From positions 8,166,727-8,230,726 of the forward strand of contig CM073327.1 of assembly GCA_037043015.1 (NCBI GenBank): a DNA stretch of 64,000 nucleotides. The letters run 5' to 3'. This stretch comes from Bryum argenteum. Lineage: Eukaryota > Streptophyta > Bryopsida > Bryales > Bryaceae. This document shows positions 23,326-34,450 of the stretch, piece by piece; position 1 is the first letter of the stretch; every line of letters starts with the position of its first letter. The translations under genes were made by a program, and so were the position numbers. Below the pieces are notes generated by a model, which saw only the letters and a program-made list of their open reading frames with translations, made no database searches and was not told the DNA's origin.

Positions 23326-23535
23326 TTAACCCCTAAACTACGAGGGTGTTATGTGAGCTCCAAACTCCAAAATTGCAATTTCACACCACCTTGTAAACAT
23401 TGGAGTTTGAGAACATTGTAGTATAGGAAACATCCAGTAAAAATCTTAGGCAAAAATATTACTTTTGACATCTTAACTTAGGCTGCCCGAAATTGCAAAT
23501 TTCCTAATCGGAGGCCTTGGTAGTTTAGGGGTTAA
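23326..23535. mobile_element. piggyBac-like MITE 9 (perfect TIR)
   Basis: TTAA-CCCCTAAACTAC on the left and GTAGTTTAGGGG-TTAA on the right form a perfect 12-bp inverted repeat with clean TTAA flanks. The element is only 210 bp and has a different interior from the other families, so a third MITE lineage shares the same end motif. Confidence 0.75.
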
Positions 23536-23589
23536 CAATGTGAGTATTTTTTTGTGCATCAATCGTAAACTCTCTCACAAGTTTGTTGT

Positions 23590-24420
23590 GGATTCATAAA
23601 GGTGAACTAATAAGCTTCTGAAATAGTGCCCTACAATAACACCCTAAAATTTTTATGTTTGGTACATGGAGAATCGGACTTCAAAGCTTTATGTATGTTT
23701 AGGTTGAAAGGGCCCGTGAGCCATTTTTGGTATTATGTTGATTTTGATCAGTCTACCTTAGTACATGAGCTTATTAATTTGAATGCTCACCCCATTTGCT
23801 TGTGTGATGTTTGTGAAACGACACTTTAAGGGGGTTAAAATACACTTAAAAAGGGTGATATGACATGGATAGTTTTATTACATAAAAAAATGAAGGCCTA
23901 GTGGTGGTATTACAAATGCTATTTTAGAAGGATTATTATGTATATGTCACCAAATTGAATCGTTGTGAGAAGATGACATATCTCGTATATCAAATTAGTA
24001 CCTAAGTTGAAAATTGTTCCAAATTCTATGAAGAAAATTACAAAGTCCAAAACTAGACACCTAAGTTGCACTAAAATGCGTGGCATCCCCTCATAACGCC
24101 TTTGATTGAAATAAGATTTTTACTACAAAAATGATTACAAAAAAGATTCCTAAAATACTACTTTTAATTTGACATCATTCGCTTACAATTACAATGCCTA
24201 AATTTTGGAAACCAAAAAACAAAAGCCACCTCGACTAAAGTCCATGCCATTGCATGATTCATACTTCATTGGATGGGTCTGCAATATTTACAACACAAAA
24301 CTACACTTGATTTGGGGATTCAATCCAAGTGATTTTGTCAAAATTAGATTCCATTGAAAAGGTTATAGCTCTCCAAAGTTTCAGCCGTCCAATCAAAAAA
24401 TTCCATTCAAAAAAGTTGAA
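23590..24420. mobile_element. Old, diverged relative of the 980-bp piggyBac-like family
   Basis: Blocks such as CATGCCATTGCATGATTCAT, ACACTTGATTTGG, CAATCCAAGTGATTT and CTCTCCAAAGTTTC follow the order of 22790-22950, but with many changes and no intact ends. It represents an earlier wave of the same family. Confidence 0.4.
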
Positions 24421-25180
24421 TACTTTCCACATGATCTAGAATAAGTTTATCACAAGATTATATGATTGAAAAATGAATAACTTTCTTTTCTTTTTAAGCT
24501 ATGATACTTGTTTCTTAAAAATTATGTTTTTTGCCAAAAATAGGCTAGGATATGTAGATGTTGATAGCTTCTCAAGAACTATGTATTATTCCCTTAATTT
24601 AACAATTCTCTCTCTCCATGAGATTAAATCTCTTGTATCTCCCATAGGTCATGTGTCTCTTAGGAGCTACACTTTCTTGTCGATCCAAAGGTGGAGGAGG
24701 ACCTATCCCATTTGTTTCACTTAAGCCTCCATATGCTTGTACCACTGAAGGGGTTGTCTCCAATTGCTCTGAAAGTCTCCGAGCATTGGTCTAGTACAAC
24801 GACTCACTTCACTAGAATGTTTCTTGCATTGTAATTGTAATCGGTCCATTATAACACTTTGCATGTGAAAAATTAATATATTGAAGGCCAGAGTGTCAAT
24901 TAGTAATTGCAACCAATCTATTTAAGGAGGATTTATTTAGCTCTTGTGTTATAGCATTTCTAATCTCCACTACTAGAAGACGCCTTCACGGGAAGAGTTG
25001 ATTGAAGAGTTTCTCCTCAAGCCTCCTTGCAACAACTTGCTCATTTATAAAAGGCTCATGGATAGAACTACATGTAATCCACACATGGATTTCATATCTT
25101 AACATACTCAAACAACCTTTTGGTCACAAAGTGACATGTTCAGTCATGTCCCCAAAATGACACCTCCGCTGCCATTCTCG
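24421..25180. other. Intergenic DNA
   Basis: AT-rich. Open frames at 24473-24724 (plus, 83 codons) and 24721-24912 (minus, 63 codons) are unrecognised. No other structure. Confidence 0.4.
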
Positions 25181-25558
25181 TTATTGTTTCTCGTTAATAT
25201 CATTATCCCTATAATATTGCCCTCTTCTCTTGAACTCTAATTCCTTCAAAAGTATCATTCTTGCAAAATGTTGTTGTTGTAGTAGAATTGAGGTTAGTGT
25301 AAAGTGTCTTGAATTGCTTTTTGGTGTTTCTTCTTCTTCAAGAATCTTCTTCTTTTTTGGTGTTTCTTTTCCATTGGGAGAGATATTGGAGTTTCTGTTG
25401 TTCATCAAGCCATGGAGTGGAGAATGATTGATCTGAGCCAAGTTCAGATCTCTGATCCTTTTGCATCTCAAAATGCGGTCCAGAAATGAGGACATCATGG
25501 CTTTCTTCATTGAAGGCCTGCGAAGCAAGTATCCAGTTACATGAGGTGAGGAACACAA
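25181..25558 (-). CDS. Unassigned minus-strand open frame, possible exon
   Basis: A 125-codon frame with lysine-rich and glutamate-rich stretches (ETPKKKK, LEEEET). It overlaps a second minus-strand frame (25338-25556) whose translation has a more protein-like mix. A splice acceptor-like TGCTTCGCAG sits at the start of the second. I recognise no family. It could be an exon of an unannotated gene or chance coding; I lean to chance. Confidence 0.2.
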   Translation of the reverse strand: MCSSPHVTGYLLRRPSMKKAMMSSFLDRILRCKRIRDLNLAQINHSPLHGLMNNRNSNISPNGKETPKKKKILEEEETPKSNSRHFTLTSILLQQQHFARMILLKELEFKRRGQYYRDNDINEKQ

Positions 25559-26209
25559 GAGTTAAAAAACAACAATGTGGACTAACCGCCTCTTTAACAT
25601 AACAAGGTCCAAAATACTAGAGCTCTTTGGACTTGAGTAAAGTGATAAAAAAAATATCAATAAACACTAACACTGAAAGTTGACAAGAAGATGAGGTCAC
25701 TGGATACCTTGGAAGTATACGATTAAGAAGAAACATGTTATATCATAAAAGTGCAGATTCTGTAGAATCTAGAAGTGAATATAAATGATATTGACACACA
25801 CTTACATCCTCCAGTGGCAGGATACTCATGGATATGGTGGCAACAACAAAAATGAAAGAATGGTTCCAGAATAGGACGAGAGAATGGTTGAGATTTTGCA
25901 CAATCAATCTCACTTCATTATGTCAAAGTAGCAGATGATATATTGCAGATACAACGAAAAGTGAGGTTGAATGTGAATCAAGAGATTGTTACAAACAGTG
26001 GGAATCTGAAACGAGTTTGATGGACCGTTTATTTTCACAAGTGGTGTTGACACTGTAAGAAGTGGACGGCATCTTTCTCATGCCCGCCCGAAGTTTGACT
26101 ATTTGTTTTTACTCCTCACCCACCCAATGGGTTCACAAAGGCTCGAAGGAGATTTTCTGAAAGCAAAGTGTACAAAACCCACGCTTGATCGAGCTACAGA
26201 ATCTAGCGA

Positions 26210-29200
26210 TCAGTTGATATTAATCTTGTCAGATGACGGATCGAGCTGTTGCTGCTGCTTCTTCTTGCGCCTCGAAAATTTGCTTTGGATTGAAGCAGGC
26301 ACGAAGTTCCAGAGGAGATGAGAGCCAATGACGAGAAACATGGCGGCAACAGCAATGCCGACCGCGACCCAGATCTTGTCATCGAGCATGAAGATGAAGA
26401 TGACAACGAGGATCATGAAAGCCTGGCAGGGCAATCCGAACTTGGCGAATTCCATGAACCGGTAATCACCCGCGGCATACACCATGAGATTGGTCTGATA
26501 GCTGTACGGGAGCGTGAACCCAGCTGAGGCACCCAACATGAGCACCACGCTCATGCGAGTCGGCACCACGCCCAGCGCGTCGCCCAGATCCGCCGCGATG
26601 GGATACATGATCGCCGCGGCAGCATTATTGCTCACGAGCTCGGAAAGGAGGGCCGTGGCGATGTAAATCGCGACGTAGGACGCTCGCAACCCACCGATGG
26701 ACTTACTGATGCTGATGAAGACTTCCGCGATCGCTCGCGCCACCTTCGAATTCTCCATAGCCGTGCTGAACGCGAACGCGAACGCGATGGTGGTGTACAC
26801 GCGCCAGTCGATACTGTTGCGCGCCTGGTCCGCGTTCAAGCAGCGCGCGAGCAGCATCAGCCCCGCGGTGATAATGCCCGCCGTGAACAGGGTGATGACA
26901 TCCTCGTTGATTGCGCTCCCGTATATTTGCGTGGCGATCATCGCGGCCCCGAGCGCCAGCGCCAGCCACATTCGTGACTTCTTGATCGGGGACGACTCAG
27001 GGATGCCGGTGATCAAACTGAAGGCCGCATCGTTCCGGTATCGGTGCGAGAAATTCGTCCCCGTGTCGAGTAACAGCACGTCCCCTGCTCGTAGCTTCAC
27101 GTCGCGCACGTCGGTGGAAAGTCGCTCTCCTTGTCGATGAATCGCCAGCACCACCGCGTCGTACTTATTGCGAAAATGCGCCTCCCGAACTGTCGATCCC
27201 ACCAACTGGCTCTCGGAGGCCAAACTTGCCTGCAGCTCGTTCACCCAATTCCATCAGCACACAAAATCTCACATTCCTTTAACTTCATGATGTCAATGGT
27301 TCGATTGCCATACCTTCACAAGCTGGCGGTAGAGGATATCGGTCCGAAGCTTGGAAACTTGCGGAGCTTGAGTATGCTCGAGACCCGTCATCTTCAACAA
27401 AAAGTTAACGCCATATTCACTACCTCCGAACCAGATGATGTCTTCGACTTCAACCACGACGCTATCGTCAATCGCCGTCACGTGCTCCCCAGATTGACGA
27501 TCGATTGCGACAATGGTTAGTCCATTGATGCCTCGTAAGCCGGCGTCGTGAACAGTCTTACCCACGCCCTTGAATCTGCTCGTCACTCTCATACCTGCGA
27601 TCGTCACTCCAAGTCAGAATTCAACTCCATAGTCCATACATGCAGCGGTTGAAGCTCAAAAAGATTCCATTGAGATTAGTACCTGTTAAGTACTCTTTCT
27701 CCAGCCCCTCATCGAGATGCTCGACGTCCTTGAAAACCTCTTTAAATTGGGGGTTCAAAAGCACTTCCCCACTTTCGGCCAAAAAGACGAGAACATCACC
27801 GGGTGTCACAGTCATGTCACTGATGCGGCCGATCTGGTGCGCTTCCCCTCGTTTGAGTCCCAGCACTGCCAGATCAAAGCGTTTCCGGAAGTCGATCTGT
27901 CCCACCGTTTGTCCGATGATGTCCGCAGTCTTCTTCACCGTGGCCTGGATGATCTTTGAGGATTGGGTGACGCCTTTGGGCGCGACTCCATCCTCCAAGG
28001 CTGCGAGGTCTTGATTCCCGCGAAAATGAGTCGTGGATGATTCTTGGGTGATCAGCTCCAGTAAGTACGCCTTCGCGTAGAAATGCGCTTGCTCCAATTC
28101 ACCGCAGAAGTAGAGAAGATCGCCGGATTCTAACAGATACTGGGGTCCAACGGCGTGCGTCACTCGCCCCTGCAATCAAGAGAATGCTCAATCAGTCAGT
28201 GACGGACTTTTTTTTACGAAATCGAATCGAGAGATGGACTTAATGAAGTACCTGTCGCTCCACGGCCACGAGGAAGAGACGCTCCATTCCTTTCAGACCC
28301 GCTTCTCGCACCGTCTTGTTCACTACTGTCGAATGCTCTGGCACTTTTGCCACCAGCAACAGATCCGAGTGCCGCTTGGTTTCGTCCGCTGCCACAGAGA
28401 AAAGAGCCAAATACCTCAGATTGACAATTTGTTACAGAAAATGACACCCACCAGCAAATCCAGTAGCGATTCAAGCTGGATTCTTGAGCCTGCAGACACA
28501 GAGGAACTACTGTAGACTTTCACCATGGTTAAAACACTTATTAAGCGACAGTGTTTCAACCCTTTGTACAAGTGTTCCAACATGCAATCATTGATTAAAA
28601 GGGGTGATTTAAACAGTTGACATATGAGGGCATGGCTGGAACACTATCAGTGTTTCAACACACTGTTTCAACCATGAGTTTTCACTAGTACTTGAAGCTA
28701 CAATGGGGTTGATGATGAGATGCTTGAGAGCACTGACCTGGGAGGAGCCAATGCGAGGCGATAACAGTGTACAAAAACCCCCCAATGGCATAGACAATCC
28801 CATAAGGCGTGATGTCGAACATGCCGAAGTTGGCATACATGGGATTTTTCTTCGCATATCGCGCTTCCTGCTTCGCACTCACAACAAAGTTCGTCGAAGT
28901 CCCGATCTCGGTAAGCGTCCCCCCGAACACCGCCGCGTAGCTAAGCGGAATCAGCAATTTCTTCGCGGAAACTCTGTTCCTTCTCCCCCACGCGATCATG
29001 ATAGGAATGAGCAAAGCAACAATAGGCGTATTGTTCAGAAAAGCGGACGTGATGGCCACGGGAATGAACATGCGCGTGATGGCCCAGAATGGTTTCGTAG
29101 TTCGCCCCAGAAAGACGTTGAGCGCTTTCTCCATGCCGCCCGTTTGCCCGATGCCCTCGGCGACCACGAAGAGGATGACAACTGTGAGGAGTCCGTTTTG

Positions 29201-29368
29201 GGCGAACCCCTCGGTGGATTCTTTAACTGTTATGATCCTGCAGGCGGTTAGGAAGGCGACCATGATCGCGAACACGAAGTCGGGGCCTACCCAGTCGCCT
29301 GCCATTACTACTAAGCCGGAGAGGAGGGTCGCAAGGACCACGTACCCTTCCCATTCTAGCTTCACCAT
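26210..29368 (-). CDS. SLC13-type anion transporter with RCK_C/TrkA-C domains (SAC1-like)
   Basis: Predicted membrane transporter for sulfate or other divalent anions. Exons 29368-28738, 28388-28252, 28169-27683, 27594-27314 and 27229-26210 have GT/AG introns and matching phases, giving 851 residues, near the usual ~850. Residues 1-210 hold hydrophobic helices and the motifs FLNNTP (N-P pocket) and GTLTEIGTSTN, typical of the SLC13/DASS fold. Residues ~215-570 contain four RCK_C-like units, recognisable by repeated GDVL and GDLLYF-type strands. Residues ~590-830 contain the second set of helices with ELVSNNAAA and the SYQTN motif. The C-terminus is basic, then Q-rich. This TM-RCK-TM layout is that of Chlamydomonas SAC1/SLT. 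The ATG opening MVKLEWEGYV was taken as start. A splice-like TTGGCAG lies just upstream (29395), so an extra 5' exon is possible. The substrate is inferred from family. Confidence 0.88.
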
Positions 29369-29394
29369 CGTGCCGAACTTCGAATCAAATTTCC

Positions 29395-31289
29395 CTGCCA
29401 AAATTCCATATATCAGCCATTGCAACAATCAGATGATGATTCTTCTAAATCTAACCACATGACGATGGCCATCACCATCGAATACTCTACAACCGACATA
29501 CTGCTACTCATTCAAGCATACTCGTTAACATTCAACACCAACCTCGATTCCTCACTCTCAACCAATTCTAAACCGAATGTCCATCTATTAGCCATTGTAA
29601 CATCCAAAAGATGACAGTTTCGATGATGTCTTCAACTCCAACCACGTAATGATGAACAACACTATAGATAATTCTACAAGCGCACTGCAGCAACTCAAGC
29701 ATATTCGTTGGCATTCAACATGCAAGTGCTGCACTCAACAAGCTGTCTGCTGAACGACTACAGAGTTTGATAAGCTATAGAGACCCGAAAATCTATCAAC
29801 ACCAAATGTAGCAACTTAAAGACTAGACGAGTCACGCCAATCAACATACTGTTCAGGAAACGAAACTAACTCGCACTATTCTTGAGGAAGGAATGTTTGA
29901 GTAGAGCTCAGTCCATCAATCATTCATTGCAACTTAGTACATGCAGACCTCGAGGCAACGAATGTCAATGCTACTGATCAGATTCCACTGCAAAGTTCGA
30001 GGAATTGAGGTCAGAGGGAGATCAACATACAGTGGACTTGGAGTGGAGTGCTCTGTCAGTGATGAGTGGTGAGCACGAGGCTCATGATTCCTCGATGGAA
30101 GTCGGTGAAAGAGCAGGGGGACTAGTAGCACTTCTGAAAGCCCTTTCAAAGTTGATAAACTATATAGGACTACGGATCCGTGCAGCAAAGGACGTGCGGA
30201 CGAGTACAGATTCGGGTACAAGTGGGTACAATCCGGTACATTGCACCTGGTCACGGAATCTAAACCATTCGCGGCGAAAGGGGACTGTACTTGGCCGTCC
30301 GTTGGGCGCTCATGAAAGGCCACTTTATTGCATCTAGTCCGTACGGATGTCTATGTACATTCCATTGCCTTTGTCAACGGGGTCACGCAAGAGAACTTTA
30401 TTTTTTTCACTCCTAATTTTGGATTCTACATTTTGAGTGTTCTAGTTTTGGTTGATTTTGGACGGGGTATAGATAAGATTTGAGCATTAGAATTACAAAG
30501 GTAAAGGTCTTAAATTGCGGATTACTAACAATGGTTTAGTAAAAGATGGTGAATATTCTTGGAGTGAAAAGTCACTGAAGGAAGGGAAATCTCTTGCGTT
30601 TTATGTTGATTAGTATAACCATAGGAATGTTCTATGGTTAAGTATTTGAATGGGGTAGAACTTGGTATACCAATCTCAATTTATTTGATTCAGTGTTAAA
30701 AAACACCCTTCCTTTTTTACCGATTTCACGAAAACGGAGGTTTTGAGTTTGAGTGCATTTTTTCCTACATAGTTTTATGCACAAGTTTACTAGTCTTTCC
30801 GTATATTGATGCACCACAAATAATACTTTCTTGACTACGAGATTTATGATATATAAGATTACATATATTTTTAAAATTAAGTTCATCCTAGGGTAGGAAA
30901 GGTACACATTCAAAGCGACACACCTCTATAAAGTCTAATATAATGTATTTGGACATTACTCGTTCATTGGTATGTGAGTATCATTGCATACCACACCATG
31001 ATTACTATGTTGGAGGGAATTTTTATACAAGAACAAGGTACAGAGTTCTACCTTGAGATACTCGTCGAGTTAACAATTCAACCAGGCTCTATTTCAGTGA
31101 CTCTACATTTCCGTATATTTTTGTACTTTGAAGTTTCTGGAATTGATTCACATCTGATATTGATGTAGGTGTATAAACTTCGAATACATTTGGAGAATGA
31201 AGCTAGGTTCCAGCCAGAGATGCTTTCAAGAACAAGATATAAGGTTGAGATTGTTTTGAAAAACTTGAAGGAAAAGAATTTTACTATCA
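29395..31289. other. Upstream region of the transporter and intergenic DNA
   Basis: Should include the 5' untranslated part and promoter of the transporter gene, possibly with a leader intron whose acceptor is at 29395. A 129-codon minus frame at 29934-30323 and frames at 30638-31308 resemble nothing known. No TATA box could be assigned. Confidence 0.35.
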
Positions 31290-32540
31290 CCATGACTTTG
31301 CTCTCCATTCTTTGTCAATTCTCCGCAATGCAAACTCGTCAACAAAACGCCCAACGTTCTGCAGAGTCAGCAAGTGGCAGAGTTAATTTCTCTTCTTATC
31401 TGCAAGTAATCTGGAAAGCAAGCGAAGGGAATGTCAAAGTTTTGAACAACGACTCAGAAATCACGATCCAGGAATCGGTTTCCGATTGCCATGCACTGGT
31501 CGGAAGTTGATCAAGCGTTTAAATGGAGGGTAGAGTGACGAAAGAAAGAAAAAAAGAAAGAAGCCTTTCTGCATGCCGGCAATATTTCTCAGTTGTTTTC
31601 ATCCTTGTAGGAATGAGAAAGATCCTAGCCATGGTGGTAGATTTATTAGTACCGAGTTGAAGCTTAATACTGAGGATGAGGTTCACGGTGGGCATTGCAT
31701 ATTACATCGAAGAGCTAGAAAGTTGAGGGGTTCATGCTGCTCCTGCTACGGTGGAAATCCTTGATGCAATTGCATCGGATTTGATTCTCATGATTTTGCA
31801 CATGACGCCGAAAAAGGACAAGTTAAGAGGATTCTGAGTTGAGGTATCCGTCAGAACGCAAGTGGCAGAGTTTTTAGTCCTCTATTTGGCTAGGGATGCA
31901 AGGAATGGCATAACTTTTAGGAAAGATTCAGGAATCAATCACGTCGAGATCAGTTTCAGTTTTCGATCGAATCAAGTTGTAAGTGAACCCTAATGCTCGA
32001 AACGATCTGTTTATGACATGCTGTTTTCACAAATATTGAAACTTTGACTCAGTATATCTCAAGATCCACAGGTGAAATATGACAAAAGTTGGTGGGTAAA
32101 CTCAGTATACAGTTATAAATTAGATCCTAGGGTTGGATTTCTCAAACTCAAATTTAAAAAAAAATTATCCACGGATTTCAGATATGGCCGTCCGGACGTC
32201 AATTAAGGTAATTTTGGACGGGAATGAATGAAGGCAGTGAACTCAGAAAGCAGTCTTTCAGCACGCCGGCAAGCAAATATTGATTTTCATGTGTTTCCAC
32301 TGTCGAGGTGGAGGAAATGAAAGAACTACTAGCTACATAGTAGTAGCGTGGAAAATCGAGCAAGTGCTCGTTGCAATTCATCGGATACGATTCTCATGCT
32401 TTTCTCGCAGATGACGACGCAAGAGATCGAAGACGATCGAGGAAGGTCCAGCAAAAAACGACAAAAAAGGATGCTTTATTTGTTGGAAGTGGAACCCGTC
32501 AGAACGCCCTCCGTCCATCCCGAACAAGCAATTACCGATA
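31290..32540 (+). repeat. Two old, diverged tandem relatives of repeat A/B/C
   Basis: Landmarks of copy A occur twice here in order and altered: TTCTCCGCAATGCAA near 31318, GCAAGTGGCAG near 31370 and 31859, a GATTCAGGAAT-type block near 31931, GATTCTCATG near 31776 and 32391, a GATGACGACGCAAGAG block near 32412, and CGTCAGAACGC near 31849 and 32497. The family therefore amplified locally before the recent A, B and C copies. A frame of 67 codons at 32348-32551 shares the peptide MTTQ...EDDRGRS with frames in A, B and C, but there is no evidence that it is translated. Confidence 0.55.
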
Positions 32541-32629
32541 ACCTATCCTAGGATTGTTGATTTGATATCTGAGGAAAAGTGTTCGGTTGTAGGCATCATG
32601 ATGCACGAATAAGCATACATAAGCATGTA

Positions 32630-34450
32630 CTTAATAACCTTCTGCTCACCGGATTCTTTGCCAAACTCCTGCATCAAAGCCCTCTGGGATGGTTATTTCA
32701 CAGCTTGCGAGACTATTTGCTCCCTTCATGCTCATTTTGCTTTCATTCGTACTACTGACAAACGCCATCAATAAGATCTCCATTCCGATTCTCCGCAATG
32801 CAACTCATCTACAAACACTTTGAATCTTAGAACCCCTTGAAAATCAAACGCCCAACGTTGCAGCAGCAAGTGGGCAGGATTCATGTACAGCTCTCTTATT
32901 CGAAACCAGCTGAGAAACCAAGGGCAAGGCAGAAGAACTTTCAAATAATGATTCAGGATGCACGTCGAAACCAGTTCCCGGTTGCCACTGGTCGTAAGTG
33001 ACTAAACTCTTAGGACCTGAAATTGAAGGTACTGAACCCACGAAGAAGGCTCTTTTCAGGATCGCATGGCCATGTTTCTCGCCCTAATGATCCTGGAATG
33101 ATAAAGAAGATAGATAAAAAATATCTGCGTATAGCGTGGTACTGTATCGAAGAGGTTCCACGAGGTTTATGAGTGCTGAGTTGCTATAATTGCAAAATGC
33201 TTCGTGCAGTTGTACCAGATTAAAGATGATCAAGGCTCCATTTGCTAGAACGTCATGCTATTGCTAGCAGATGACGACTCAAAAGATGGAAGGCGATCGA
33301 GGAAGGTCCAACAGAAACGGCTTTCTAGCAGATGACGACGCAAAAGACGGAAGACGATCGAGGAAGGTCTACGACGAAAAACGACGAAAAAGGAATGCTT
33401 TGTTGGGGGGTAGTGTACCCGTCAGAACGCCCTCCGCCCATCACCGCCTGCCGGAAGGGGCAGGCGGGACGTTCATCTAGCAAGGCCGGCCCGCGAGCGG
33501 GCGACCGCGGCAATCGCGCTCAGGACGGAGGACCCTGGCTCATCGTCCGGGTTGGGGTTCTTGTCTATGTATGAATACACAGATCAGATGTACGCACTAT
33601 AGAACAGATCCTGTTCAAGTATAGTCGTGCTTGGAGGACGGCCACCTGCTTCACATATACCCACCCTATATTACTCTGCCTAACGGTATGGGTAAAAGTG
33701 TACTTCCGCTTACTTTTACTTACATGCCTACGTCTGCTCTTCACCTTCAAGTTTTGCCTGATTTCCTAGCGTGTGTGCTGTGGTGAGCTTCGGCCTTCTG
33801 CACTACCATCTTCAGACTCTGTTCAATGATTAACCTCGTAGAATAGGTCTCTCAACCAGTGCAAAGAAAGCTTTAGATTTTTACATAAAAAAATACCAGA
33901 GATAAATTGAAATGAAAACCTCCGTGAGAGTTACAGGTTTCAAAGTTGGCATGTGGTGTTTCCACCACGATAAATGACTCATTCCACCATAAACTTTACC
34001 AAGATACCCATCAAACTTGGTAGAATGAGACTTTCCCGTGAAAATATTGTTGGAGAGCTCCGTGGAAATAACACGGTTGGTTTCAAATTTGAGGTACATA
34101 GAAGCTTCTTTGTAGAGGTATTGTCGGATCAAATTCAAGCCACGCTACCAATTGGCGAGCACGGAGCAAAGTGGGGCATCTTGCACGTGAAAACCAACTC
34201 TTCGACAACTCAATGTGAGAGCTTTGAGGCCGATGATTGCAATCTTGAGCACTCCAAATATTATCAAGTCCCTATAATCTTGATTATCGATTGCAAATTC
34301 CCCTTCTTTTACTTTCTTTGAACCCTATATGCATCCCTTAACAAAATCCCGTATAGATTGCATTTTCATAAGCTTACTATGAGAGGCTACGTAGGGCACT
34401 ACCTTTAGCGCAACGTCAATGTAATGGCAATGTACTAATAATCGCAATGT
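32630..34450 (+). repeat. Unclassified 1.8-kb repeat, copy A
   Basis: Nearly identical to copy B (50838-52565) and, reversed, to copy C (54411-56200). Only a handful of differences were seen by eye in the 1.6 kb they all share. It has no recognisable protein domain. It contains two strong GC hairpins at 33444-33467 (9-bp stem, 6-base loop) and 33489-33502 (6-bp stem). I find no TG...CA ends, no primer binding site and no clear inverted ends, so the class is open. Copies A and C extend ~90-200 bp further at their 5' side than B does. Confidence 0.8.

Noticed and set aside
29934-30323. 129-codon minus frame as first exon of the transporter
   Set aside because: The translation is not membrane- or leader-like and no donor in phase with the 29394 acceptor was found.
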